Positions 1-8,316 of a stretch of DNA of 64,000 nt are shown piece after piece. This DNA comes from Vibrio metoecus (GTDB lineage Bacteria > Pseudomonadota > Gammaproteobacteria > Enterobacterales > Vibrionaceae). Position numbers and translations under genes: made by a program. Below the pieces are notes generated by a model that was not told the DNA's origin, made no database searches, and saw only the letters and a list, made by a program, of their open reading frames with translations. Each line of letters starts with the position of its first letter. Position 1 is the first letter of the stretch. The stretch is from positions 1,178,001 to 1,242,000 of the forward strand of contig NZ_CP035686.1 of assembly GCF_009665255.1 (NCBI RefSeq), given 5' to 3'.

Positions 1-1473
1 AGCACGCAGCGTTAACGTCTGTGGATCGCGCGTGAATTGCGGTTTGACACTCTGCCACTCATGTTCCGTAAAGGCGAAACGCTCCACCGATGCGCTCGAT
101 ACAGGGTAGGATAAGGTGCGTTTAAGGAGCTTGGTTAAATAAGCCAACCCCGTGGTTTCCACCAGAGTAAACGTGGAGGCGGGGAGGTGATGAAACGCGC
201 GCCAGCTAAAGTGTCGCTTGAGTCGAGCACGGCGACGCAAGGCCAATTTCGCGTCTTGATCTTCATCCCCTGTGCTGTCAGAGACGGTCAAGCTCGGCGC
301 TAATAAGCCCGGTAACTGTGGGCGGCTTGCTTCGGTGCCCAATAACTGATAGCGGATCGGTAAGCCAAAAAAGCCTGCGAAGCCAAGGGTTTGAATATGG
401 GGTGATTGCGCTTCTAAGTGGCGGCGAATGACTTCTGAACGCACATCGATACAAAAAGCCGCTTGCACCTCGGGATAACTTGATTGGGGAGCCGACTCTT
501 GTATTGATGTCAGCGCAGCAAAGAGCTGGCGCTGATAGGCGATTTCCGCACTGCGTTGCCACAGTAGCGCAATGCGTAGTGCGCGATCCTCCTCGCACGA
601 TTGGCGCGGTGCCCAAGATTGCTGCCATTGTAACCACACAGAGCCCATACCGCGCTCACCATCATCAAGTAAGTTCTCCCAGCAGAGACGAATCGCCAAC
701 AGATCGCGCAGGTGCTCATCGTGCCGACCCTCAAACCCTGCCAGCCATGCGAGATAAGCACACCAGGATGCCCAGCCACTGATGCGCATTAACACGGCTT
801 GTAAATACGTTTCTTGTTGCGCAGGGGCAATAGCGAGTTGCGCTAGAGTTTGCTCGATGGCGGCCATAGCATCCTCGGGAAGCTTGGTGGCTTTTTGTTT
901 TACGCTTGTCACTTTGAGCAGCAGCGTGATGCTGCGATCGTGGATCATCGCCTCACGCCAAGTGGCAAAGAGTCCGGTTTGCTGATCTGGGCTCCAATCG
1001 GCTTGATGATGGTCAAAATAGGCGGCGCAAAATTGCGAAATTTGATGGGTGATGGCGTCATTCCATGCGGGATGATGCTCAAGATCACGCCGGCTATCGA
1101 CGGTGTCGCACAGCAATGGCCAAGGATGACTCGGCGCTGTGGGCTGTTGTAAAGCGGCAGTCAAGGTAGATTCGCTAAGGTCACTGTTTTGTTCAGCGAT
1201 GGCTTGTTGCAAATCCGCTGATTGGATTTGCTTATTTTGCCAACGAAGGTGGTAATCATTGAGCGTCATGGTCATAGGGGAGGCGGCCAATTGTTTGAGC
1301 TCGGCGGCGGCTTGTGCAAAGGGCTTATCAATCCGTTTCCAATAAGGACTCACCGCAATCATGCGATCCAGCGGCCAGTTAGGAGCAATCAAGGCGCAGA
1401 CTTGTTCGACAAATGTCGATAATGCTGGGTTAGCGGTGGTGCTTAAAGCTGAGAGTGAACTTGGCGCATTCAT
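1..1473 (-). CDS. dabA: DabA (DUF2309), inorganic carbon transporter subunit, partial
   Basis: This is the first 491 codons of DabA; the 3' end lies beyond the left edge. DabA is the cytoplasmic, zinc-binding, beta-carbonic-anhydrase-like partner of membrane protein DabB, and the pair accumulates bicarbonate. The start reads MNAPSSLSAL, and a WPLDRMIAVSPYWKR segment typical of the family N-terminus follows. A FCIDVRSE motif places Cys341 and Asp343, two expected zinc ligands; the His/Cys half of the site is outside the window. The ATG overlaps the dabB stop as ATGA, indicating translational coupling. Family assignment is from recalled motifs; DAB operons, including one from V. cholerae, are known to work in E. 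coli. Confidence 0.9.
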   Translation of the reverse strand, partial: MNAPSSLSALSTTANPALSTFVEQVCALIAPNWPLDRMIAVSPYWKRIDKPFAQAAAELKQLAASPMTMTLNDYHLRWQNKQIQSADLQQAIAEQNSDLSESTLTAALQQPTAPSHPWPLLCDTVDSRRDLEHHPAWNDAITHQISQFCAAYFDHHQADWSPDQQTGLFATWREAMIHDRSITLLLKVTSVKQKATKLPEDAMAAIEQTLAQLAIAPAQQETYLQAVLMRISGWASWCAYLAWLAGFEGRHDEHLRDLLAIRLCWENLLDDGERGMGSVWLQWQQSWAPRQSCEEDRALRIALLWQRSAEIAYQRQLFAALTSIQESAPQSSYPEVQAAFCIDVRSEVIRRHLEAQSPHIQTLGFAGFFGLPIRYQLLGTEASRPQLPGLLAPSLTVSDSTGDEDQDAKLALRRRARLKRHFSWRAFHHLPASTFTLVETTGLAYLTKLLKRTLSYPVSSASVERFAFTEHEWQSVKPQFTRDPQTLTLRA

Positions 1474-3032
1474 ACGCGTTCTCCTGTCGTCGGTTGCGCT
1501 TGAGTTGATGAATGAGTTGATGAAAGAGTGGTAGGCAGAGTCAATTGCACGGGCCAATATTTGAAGGTCAGGCGCGTAAAAGTCTCATCAAGATAAAAAC
1601 CATGGTAAACCCAAGGATAGAGCCACAGTGATAAACGGCTTTTGGGGTAGAGGCAGAGCAGCACTTGCATCAGATACAAAGTGATAAAACAGAACATCAC
1701 AAAGCTCAGCGCGAGTGGGCTAGCGGGGCGCAGCTCGGGTGCTAAACCCGCAAACAGCAGGTGCCATACGAAATAGAGTTGGGTGAGTAGGGCAACCCGT
1801 AGCACACCGAGGCTCAAGCGACTTGGTGTAAAACGTCCACTTTGCCAAAGTAGCGGAGCAAAACCTAAGGCGAGAATCGCGACCACCGCATTGGGTAGAT
1901 GCAAATTGGGTGTTAAGGATTGCCATAAATGGTGCAGTATCAGGATAAGCGCTGCGCTGAGCCCTACCGCGAGCAAAGCTCCCACGGCTTTACCATTGAC
2001 ACTTTGTGGGGCTTGAAAATCATGCAGACGTGCTCGCTCCACCGCTTCGCCAGAACTTAGGAAGGCATAAGCTTTATAAAGTGAATGTGCCATCAAATGG
2101 AGCAGGGCGAGCTCATATAAGCCTAAGCCGATTTCCATCAGCATAAAGCCCATTTGCGCGCACGTTGACCAAGCCAAACGAACTTTAATGCTGATCCGAG
2201 TCAGCATGACCATGCCAGCGAGCACCGCAGTGAGGCTACCGACGATCACCAGCAACCATTGCGCCGAAGGAACAAGCCCAATCAGTTCTGCGACGCGCAG
2301 CAGAACGAATCCCCCCATGTTAACCACACCCGCATGCAATAATGCCGAGACTGGCGTTGGCGCTTCCATCACCTGAATCAGCCAGCCGTGCAGAGGTAAC
2401 TGAGCGGTTTTTAAGATAGCAGCGAAGGCGAGCAACAACGCAGCCCCAGTTAAGCTAAGTGGCAGCGAATCCTGCGCGTTTAACGCGAAGTGAATCTCTT
2501 GTAGCGACAAGCTACCGACATCGAGATAGATCATACCGAGCGCTAACAACAAACAGATTTCGGCAAAACGGCTGACTAAGAATTTTTTGTGTGCCACCAC
2601 GCGTGCGGCTTTGCGCTCTGGGTAAAAGGTCAGGAGACGATGTAGGCCAACGCTGGTTCCGCTCCACGCCAGCACGATCACAAGCAGATGCTGACTGGTG
2701 ACCAACAAGGCTACGCAGCTTAGGGTAAACAGCGTAGCGGTGACAAAACGCGCTTGCTGCGCTTCGCCTTGCAGATAACGATGGGCGAAGCGGGTTATCA
2801 CCCAGCCTAGGAGCGAGACGAGTAGCGCCATCACGACGCCTAATCCATCGACAGGGACTAGGTTTATGCTCGCTTGCCCTATCGCAAAAAGGGTATTTCC
2901 AAGCATGGCGATGAAGCCGGCGAGAGTGGCGAACTTGGCGATACGCCACTGCTGTTGAGGTAACCATAAGCTCAATACAAGGCCACCAAGATACAAACTA
3001 ACAAGGAGCCACTGGGGTGACAGTTCCGACAT
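1470..3032 (-). CDS. dabB: DabB, NuoL/MrpA-like membrane subunit of the DAB bicarbonate transporter
   Basis: A 520-residue, very hydrophobic protein with about 13-14 predicted membrane helices and the proton-translocating antiporter core of NuoL/MrpA proteins. Signs of this are the conserved PLHGWLIQVMEAPTPVSALLHAG segment (residues about 212-234) and a lysine-bearing helix near MAHSLYKAYAF. It is presumed to couple cation movement to CO2 hydration by DabA. The ATG follows a good AGGAGG Shine-Dalgarno eight bases upstream. It is the first gene of dabBA and diverges from the LysR gene. NuoL itself is unlikely because no other nuo gene is present and DUF2309 follows directly. Confidence 0.92.
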   Translation of the reverse strand: MSELSPQWLLVSLYLGGLVLSLWLPQQQWRIAKFATLAGFIAMLGNTLFAIGQASINLVPVDGLGVVMALLVSLLGWVITRFAHRYLQGEAQQARFVTATLFTLSCVALLVTSQHLLVIVLAWSGTSVGLHRLLTFYPERKAARVVAHKKFLVSRFAEICLLLALGMIYLDVGSLSLQEIHFALNAQDSLPLSLTGAALLLAFAAILKTAQLPLHGWLIQVMEAPTPVSALLHAGVVNMGGFVLLRVAELIGLVPSAQWLLVIVGSLTAVLAGMVMLTRISIKVRLAWSTCAQMGFMLMEIGLGLYELALLHLMAHSLYKAYAFLSSGEAVERARLHDFQAPQSVNGKAVGALLAVGLSAALILILHHLWQSLTPNLHLPNAVVAILALGFAPLLWQSGRFTPSRLSLGVLRVALLTQLYFVWHLLFAGLAPELRPASPLALSFVMFCFITLYLMQVLLCLYPKSRLSLWLYPWVYHGFYLDETFTRLTFKYWPVQLTLPTTLSSTHSSTQAQPTTGERV

Positions 3033-3150
3033 GGGTCGGCCTCCTGATTGAAAAATAAGATGTTATCGGTGGCGCTATTGTGGTTGCGAAGGAATGAGTA
3101 AGTAAAATATATTGTTATTAACAAAACGTTCTATAAAAGAGAACAAAGCG

Positions 3151-4023
3151 ATGCGACATCTGAATTTTCACCATTTACATTACTTCTGGACTGTGGCTAA
3201 AGAGGGGCATCTCACTCGTGCTGCGCAGCAACTCAATGTGTCACAATCGGCGCTTTCTTCACAAATTCGTCAGTTAGAAGGTCAATTGGGGCATGATCTG
3301 TTTGTGCGCCAAGGGCGCAGTTTGCAGCTCACCGAAGTTGGACATTTGGTTCTGGAATATGCCGAAAGCATATTTAACTTGAGCGGCGAGCTGCTTTCGA
3401 TCATGGAGAGCGGTGAATTACAACGAGTACAGCAATTAAGGGTTGGCTCGGTGGCGACCTTATCGCGAAACTTTCAGGAAAACTTTTTACGCCCTGTGCT
3501 CGGTAAATCGGATGTGCGGCTTATCTTGTCTTCCTCTACTTTGGAAGATCTTCTAGGTCAGTTACAAATGCATAAGCTCGACCTGATCCTTTCCAATCGT
3601 CCGGTACCGAGTGATTCAACGCAGCCTTGGCGTTGTAAGCGCATTGCACAGCAAAGTGTCTGCCTTGTCGGACCGCCGAGCGACACTTTGCGCCGTTATA
3701 AATTTCCGCAGGATTTACCTGAAGTGAAAACCTTGGTGCCGGGGGCAAGCAGTGAAATTCGGCTGCAATTTGATCTGTATTGTGAACAGTTAGGGTTAGC
3801 GGTAACGCCCTACGCGGAAGTCGATGATATGGCGATGTTACGTCTATTGGCGCGCGATGTGGAAGGTGTCACTGTGGTGCCTGAGGTCGTGGTACAAGAT
3901 GAAATTGAAACAGGACGGCTGTGCAATTACGGAACACTGGACGCGGTGACCGAAAGCTTTTACGCGATCACCACGAAACGCCATTTTGATATGTCTATTG
4001 TCAATCGGTTGCTCGACAACTAG
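3151..4023 (+). CDS. LysR-family transcriptional regulator (NhaR-like N-terminus)
   Basis: A 290-residue LysR-type regulator. The winged helix-turn-helix lies at residues about 3-62 (TRAAQQLNVSQSALSSQIRQLE), followed by an effector-binding domain. The N-terminus MRHLNFHHLHYFWTVAKEG resembles the NhaR subgroup. I chose ATG 3151 because an upstream in-frame start at 3112 adds 13 residues that do not belong to the family. It is divergent from dabBA across about 120 bases, so it probably controls that operon in response to inorganic carbon or ion conditions; this is inference from position only. Confidence 0.85.
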   Translation: MRHLNFHHLHYFWTVAKEGHLTRAAQQLNVSQSALSSQIRQLEGQLGHDLFVRQGRSLQLTEVGHLVLEYAESIFNLSGELLSIMESGELQRVQQLRVGSVATLSRNFQENFLRPVLGKSDVRLILSSSTLEDLLGQLQMHKLDLILSNRPVPSDSTQPWRCKRIAQQSVCLVGPPSDTLRRYKFPQDLPEVKTLVPGASSEIRLQFDLYCEQLGLAVTPYAEVDDMAMLRLLARDVEGVTVVPEVVVQDEIETGRLCNYGTLDAVTESFYAITTKRHFDMSIVNRLLDN

Positions 4024-4084
4024 TTGCGATTATGGGTTGTAGACTTTCGCGCCATAGAAAGGAGGGCGCGCGCGGTAGCTGACA

Positions 4085-5755
4085 ATGCCATACAATTCTG
4101 CGACAGATTTGTTACAGAGAGAGGGTTATGGTGTCGTGCATAACCAATTTATCAATAAAATGGCGATGTACTGCGAGACAACACACTCTATTTTGGCGGC
4201 CATTCAGGCTAACCGACATGCCCCTGCATTATGGGTGAAACAGAAAACCTACACCTATCAAGAGATGACCGATATGGCACTCTCATTGAGTGACTATTGG
4301 CATTTACAGGGCGTGCAGCGAGTTGCGATCCTTTCGGTGCGCGATCTCGCGGCTTATTCTGCGATTTGGGCGAGCTATTTGGGCGGTATGACTTATATTC
4401 CGCTCAATGCGCGAGCAACAACAGAACAGATCCAAGAGACGCTGATCGCGACACAATGTGATTCCATCATGGTAGACGCGCAGCAATTGAGTCGTTTGTC
4501 CTCCTTACTTGAGACTTGCATTGACCGATTACACATTTATGCGCTGCCTGATGTGGATATGGAACCCTTACGTCAGCAATATCCTCAGCACACTTTTTAC
4601 ACAGTGCAAATAACCGAACAAGATGTGGAATTACTGGTAGCGAAATACCATTTAGACAATGAACATGAGTACGCTTATATCATGCAAACCTCAGGTTCTA
4701 CTGGTAAGCCCAAACGTATTGCGGTCAGTTACAGTAATTTGCATAGCTATATCAGCCAAATTGACAAACTATTTCCACTCAATGCGCAAGATCGAGTGGG
4801 ACAATATTCTGATTTGACTTTTGATCTTTCAGTACATGATATTTTTTACAGTTTGATCTCTGGTGCTTGTTTATATGTTGTGCCTGAATTAGCGAAATTA
4901 AGTCCAGTGGAATTTATTCATCACCATCAATTAACGGTATGGCTTTCTGTGCCTACTGTTATTGAGTTGGCCCTACAAAGACAAACCTTAACGCCACACA
5001 GTTTACCTTCTCTGCGACTGAGTTTTTTCTGCGGACAAGCCTTGCTGCATGATTTAGCCGAACAATGGCAACAGGCCACCCAGCAGCCGGTGATCAATCT
5101 GTATGGTCCAACAGAGTGCACGATTGCCATTACCTATCATCGATTTGTCGCCCATTCAGGTATGGCATCGGTGCCGATTGGTCGTGCTTTTGAAGAGGAG
5201 TGTTTAGCCATCATCAACGAACAAGGCGAGTTGATGCGCTTTGAATCTGCCCCCGAGGGGTATCGCGGAGAATTACTTCTGTCGGGCAAACAGTTAGTCA
5301 ATGGTTATCTGAATGATCCGCTGAATACGCAAAGTGCCTTTTTCCAGCACGAAGGGCGTATTTGGTATCGTTCAGGTGACATTGTCACTAAATCAAATGG
5401 CGTGCTGATTCATCTTGGGCGCCGCGATCACCAAGTGAAAATTGCCGGACAACGGGTGGAATTAGAAGAGATTGAAACCGTTGTTCGCCGCGTGACTCAA
5501 GCGCACAGCGTGGCGATTGTACCTTGGCCTTTAAGTGAGTCGGGCTATGCCAGCGGCACGGTGGCGTTTGTGGATACCCATACCCAATGGCTACCAGATC
5601 TGTGGTTGAGCCAATGCAAACAACAATTAAATCCGACTTTTGTGCCTAAGCGTTGGTATGCCATTGAACAATTACCAAGAAATGCCAATGGCAAAACCGA
5701 TATTAAAGCTTTACAACAACAATTAGCGAGTCAGACATATGAAACAAGCCATTGA
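4085..5755 (+). CDS. almE: AlmE, glycine-activating adenylation enzyme
   Basis: AlmE adenylates glycine and loads it on the carrier AlmF, the first step of lipid A glycylation that gives polymyxin resistance in El Tor V. cholerae. The 556 residues show the adenylation core motifs: QTSGSTGKPK (P-loop), LYGPTEC, YRSGDI, and the C-terminal NANGKTD lysine. A shorter start at Met26 (4160) is possible, since the first 25 residues precede the usual adenylation fold. It is the first gene of almEFG and overlaps almF by 17 bases. In V. cholerae the locus is controlled by the VprAB/CarRS two-component system; no binding site is called here. Confidence 0.95.
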   Translation: MPYNSATDLLQREGYGVVHNQFINKMAMYCETTHSILAAIQANRHAPALWVKQKTYTYQEMTDMALSLSDYWHLQGVQRVAILSVRDLAAYSAIWASYLGGMTYIPLNARATTEQIQETLIATQCDSIMVDAQQLSRLSSLLETCIDRLHIYALPDVDMEPLRQQYPQHTFYTVQITEQDVELLVAKYHLDNEHEYAYIMQTSGSTGKPKRIAVSYSNLHSYISQIDKLFPLNAQDRVGQYSDLTFDLSVHDIFYSLISGACLYVVPELAKLSPVEFIHHHQLTVWLSVPTVIELALQRQTLTPHSLPSLRLSFFCGQALLHDLAEQWQQATQQPVINLYGPTECTIAITYHRFVAHSGMASVPIGRAFEEECLAIINEQGELMRFESAPEGYRGELLLSGKQLVNGYLNDPLNTQSAFFQHEGRIWYRSGDIVTKSNGVLIHLGRRDHQVKIAGQRVELEEIETVVRRVTQAHSVAIVPWPLSESGYASGTVAFVDTHTQWLPDLWLSQCKQQLNPTFVPKRWYAIEQLPRNANGKTDIKALQQQLASQTYETSH

Positions 5756-5975
5756 AAATATTCTTATTGAGCGATTACAAACCAGTATTGAGGGTATTTC
5801 ATCGATACTCACCAATAAATTTTTCGATGAGTTTGATTCCTTCTCTTTCATCGATATTGTCGCCAAAGTAGAAAGCCAGTTTTCGGCACAAATTAATCTA
5901 TTTGATATGCCATTAACCATGGAATCGTCAACCAATGAAGTCATTGATTGGTTAGTGAGCGAAGTAGGGGAATAA
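5739..5975 (+). CDS. almF: AlmF, glycyl carrier protein
   Basis: A 78-residue acidic acyl-carrier-like protein. The phosphopantetheine attachment site is Ser34 in the DEFDSFSF segment, a degenerate form of the usual DSL motif. AlmF accepts glycine from AlmE and delivers it to AlmG. Size, position between almE and almG, and the 17-base overlap with almE make the assignment secure. Confidence 0.94.
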   Translation: MKQAIENILIERLQTSIEGISSILTNKFFDEFDSFSFIDIVAKVESQFSAQINLFDMPLTMESSTNEVIDWLVSEVGE

Positions 5976-5976
5976 C

Positions 5977-6798
5977 GTGCGTATTTTTTGGTTAAAAGCG
6001 TTAACCTCAGGCTTATTTTATTTACCACTGTCGATAAAAAATGGTTTATGCCGCCTCGTGGCTAAGCCGATAAGTCGGAAAAAAATGGCAGCGGCTTTAA
6101 CACAACTTAATTACGCGTTACCTGATTTGAATGAGATAAAAAAGCAGGCCATTGTTGAGCAATCCACGCGCTTATCATTGAAGAATTTACTCGGGTTTTG
6201 CCATCTTAAGCGTTGCCAATATCAAGTTGAACAGCCTGACTTGGTTCAAGAGATCCTAGATAACCAAGGCGGCGGTATTATCGTTTGTCCCCATATGGGC
6301 GTTTACGATGGGGTGACTTGGTGGCTTAACCAGCAAGGTAAAAAAGCCGTCACCATTTTTGGGGCGGGCAGCTCAGGCGATCGTCCAGATGAAAATGCCA
6401 TGATCTCCCAAGCCGCGAAATTAGCCGGAGTTCCCTATCTGCTACGCAAGCAAAACTTGATGTTGGAGTTAGCACAGCGGATCAAACAAGGTGAATGGGT
6501 GGTGTTACATACGGATATGCGCACTGAAGGTGTGCCTGTTCGTTGGTTTGGGCAAGCCACACAATTGTCGGCAACGCCCTTTTTCCTTGCGCATAAACTC
6601 GCATGCCCGATCTATTTTCATTATGCGCTCAGTGAGGGGATGACGCAGAGACTGCATTTCTCGCGCTTTGCCTTGCACCAAACCGATGATTTAGGTCGCA
6701 ACATTGCGCAGGATGCGCAGCAGTTAGCCGACATGATGCAGCAAGCGATCACCGCGCATCCCGAGCAGTGGATCTGGCTTTATCGGCGTTTTAAGTAG
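5977..6798 (+). CDS. almG: AlmG, glycyltransferase of the LpxL-like superfamily
   Basis: A 273-residue protein starting at GTG one base after the almF stop. It belongs to the lysophospholipid/LpxL acyltransferase superfamily. The catalytic HX4D motif is His106-Met-Gly-Val-Tyr-Asp111, after a GGGIIVCP strand, and a hydrophobic N-terminal segment suggests inner membrane attachment. The known role is to transfer glycine from AlmF to the hydroxylauryl chain of lipid A. No terminator is visible directly after it. Confidence 0.94.
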   Translation: MRIFWLKALTSGLFYLPLSIKNGLCRLVAKPISRKKMAAALTQLNYALPDLNEIKKQAIVEQSTRLSLKNLLGFCHLKRCQYQVEQPDLVQEILDNQGGGIIVCPHMGVYDGVTWWLNQQGKKAVTIFGAGSSGDRPDENAMISQAAKLAGVPYLLRKQNLMLELAQRIKQGEWVVLHTDMRTEGVPVRWFGQATQLSATPFFLAHKLACPIYFHYALSEGMTQRLHFSRFALHQTDDLGRNIAQDAQQLADMMQQAITAHPEQWIWLYRRFK

Positions 6799-6873
6799 AG
6801 CAAGACGCTGTGTCTAAGAAGCCGACGTGGATGATTGAGCACCACGCGCGATTCGCTGATTCGTCACACAAAC

Positions 6874-6946
6874 AGCCTCGATAATCCCTTGACCTCATTA
6901 GGGGAATGCTTCATAAAGCACCCCTGATACGCGATTTATCGAGGCT
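6874..6946 (+). promoter_or_regulatory. Structured leader that can mask the yqfB ribosome-binding site
   Basis: Outer arms AGCCTCGATAA (6874-6884) and TTATCGAGGCT (6936-6946) are perfect 11-base complements. Between them AGGGG..TGCTT (about 6900-6911) pairs with AAGCACCCCT (6916-6925) apart from a two-base bulge. The GAGG Shine-Dalgarno of yqfB (6941-6944) lies inside the outer right arm. This could block translation until the stem opens. There is no U run, so a terminator is unlikely. Confidence 0.5.
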
Positions 6947-6952
6947 CTTAAT

Positions 6953-7270
6953 ATGTCCGTCCCAACTCAAATTACCTTTTTTGAATTTTTGACCCCCTTG
7001 GTGGCCTCTGGCCAGAAGACCATCACCATCCGTGATAAATCGGAGAGCCATTACGTGCCCGGCACTCGCGTTGAAGTGTTCACATTAGAAACCCAGCGTA
7101 AAGTGTGTGAGATAGATATTCTGGCGGTTGAACCGCTCAAGTTTGATGAGATCAACGAGTTTCACGCTGAGCAAGAAGCGATAGAATTACCCAAACTCAA
7201 GGCGTTAATCCAAGAGATTTACCCCAATATCGATGAGCTGTATGTCATTACTTATCAACTAGCGAAGTAA
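6953..7270 (+). CDS. yqfB: YqfB, N4-acetylcytidine amidohydrolase (ASCH domain)
   Basis: A 105-residue ASCH-domain protein close to E. coli YqfB. The shared pattern includes ITFFEFLTPLVASGQKTITIRDKSESHY near the N-terminus (family: KTITIRDESESH) and HAEQE...LK..I..IYP toward the end. The E. coli enzyme deacetylates N4-acetylcytidine; the putative catalytic Lys and Thr lie in the KTITIRD segment. It is a monocistron or leads the following gene 29 bases downstream. Its Shine-Dalgarno sits in an inverted repeat. Confidence 0.9.
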   Translation: MSVPTQITFFEFLTPLVASGQKTITIRDKSESHYVPGTRVEVFTLETQRKVCEIDILAVEPLKFDEINEFHAEQEAIELPKLKALIQEIYPNIDELYVITYQLAK

Positions 7271-7299
7271 TCGAGCGCAAGAATCATGGTGAAATAAGC

Positions 7300-7758
7300 A
7301 TGTCGAATACACACCAAGGCTTAAAAGCGGTCGCGATTTTAGAGTCGACCAAAGGGATTGTGTCGCTACTGTTGGGGTTAGGGCTGCACCATGTTGCTGG
7401 CGATAGCCTACAGCAATTGTTGCTAGATCTGTTACAGCACTTGCACCTTAATCCTGCCAGTTATTGGTCAGAGAAATTACTCCATCAAGCGGGGCTTCTC
7501 ACCCATTTCAATTTGAACTGGGTGGCCGCAGGCGCGCTAGTGTATGGTGCGATCCGTTTGATTGAAGCTTATGGTCTTTGGCACAACTTATTGTGGACGG
7601 AGTGGTTTGCACTGCTCAGCGGAGCCATCTATCTGCCATTTGAAGTGTATGAGTTGTCTACCCATCCTGGTGTATTCAGTATGGCGGCTCTGCTGATTAA
7701 CCTAGTTATTGTGCTTTATATGTATCGGATTATCCGCAGTAAAGTGCCGCAAAGGTAA
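7300..7758 (+). CDS. DUF2127 family membrane protein
   Basis: A 152-residue small inner membrane protein. It opens with the family-like pattern LKAVAILESTKGIVSLLLGLGL and has four hydrophobic segments (about residues 8-30, 70-90, 95-112, 124-145). The biochemical role of DUF2127 is unknown. It sits 29 bases after yqfB and is probably co-transcribed with it, although the Shine-Dalgarno is weak. Confidence 0.75.
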   Translation: MSNTHQGLKAVAILESTKGIVSLLLGLGLHHVAGDSLQQLLLDLLQHLHLNPASYWSEKLLHQAGLLTHFNLNWVAAGALVYGAIRLIEAYGLWHNLLWTEWFALLSGAIYLPFEVYELSTHPGVFSMAALLINLVIVLYMYRIIRSKVPQR

Positions 7759-7835
7759 GATGCAAACGGCATGGTGCTCCTATAGACTAGCGGCGCCGTA
7801 GTTTGAGAGGGTTATCCAAAGAGGACAGAGTAAAA

Positions 7836-8186
7836 ATGAATCCGATTGTGGTCAGTGTCGGTCTGCTGATTTGCAGCAATGTGTTTATGACTTTTGCTTG
7901 GTACGCGCATCTTAAAGAGCTGAATAACAAACCGTGGATTATTGCGGCGTTGGTGAGCTGGGGCATTGCGCTGTTTGAATACTTACTGCAAGTACCCGCC
8001 AATCGAATTGGTTATACCGCGCTAAATGTTGGGCAACTTAAAATTTTGCAAGAAGTGATCACCTTAATGGTGTTTGTGCCTTTCTCAGTCTTTTATCTGC
8101 GTGAACCATTAAAGCTCGATTATTTGTGGGCTGGGCTTTGTCTGGTTGGGGCGGTCTATTTCGCCTTTCGCAGCAAGTTTGCTTAA
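7836..8186 (+). CDS. DUF486 / DMT-like four-helix membrane protein
   Basis: A 116-residue protein with four membrane helices, of the DUF486 family within the drug/metabolite-transporter-like proteins. The EYLLQVPANRIGY and NVGQLKILQEVITL segments are typical. I chose ATG 7836 because a GAGG-type ribosome site lies upstream; a longer in-frame start at 7803 adds a charged, non-family tail. No substrate is known. A strong terminator follows at 8245. Confidence 0.8.
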   Translation: MNPIVVSVGLLICSNVFMTFAWYAHLKELNNKPWIIAALVSWGIALFEYLLQVPANRIGYTALNVGQLKILQEVITLMVFVPFSVFYLREPLKLDYLWAGLCLVGAVYFAFRSKFA

Positions 8187-8244
8187 CCTTGATCTAGGCT
8201 CCTTATCGATCGTTTAGCGGCATAAAAACCGTAATGATATCTAG

Positions 8245-8272
8245 AATTCGCCCCTCCAATGAGGGGCGAATT
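8245..8272 (+). terminator. Rho-independent terminator
   Basis: Perfect 12-base stem (AATTCGCCCCTC / GAGGGGCGAATT) with a CAAT loop, followed by TTGTTTTATG. It ends the plus-strand DUF486 unit and lies between it and convergent fumC. Confidence 0.85.
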
Positions 8273-8316
8273 GTTTTATGGCGAAGGTTTTATGACTAGG
8301 GTTTTATGGCTAAGGT

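Noticed and set aside
850..1152. Plus-strand frames across 480-1422
   Set aside because: The DNA reads as DabA on the minus strand, including its zinc motif. The plus-strand frames are shadows.
2512..2967. 151-codon frame overlapping dabB in another frame
   Set aside because: Composition is rich in Arg/Ser as expected of an out-of-frame reading, and dabB fully explains the DNA.
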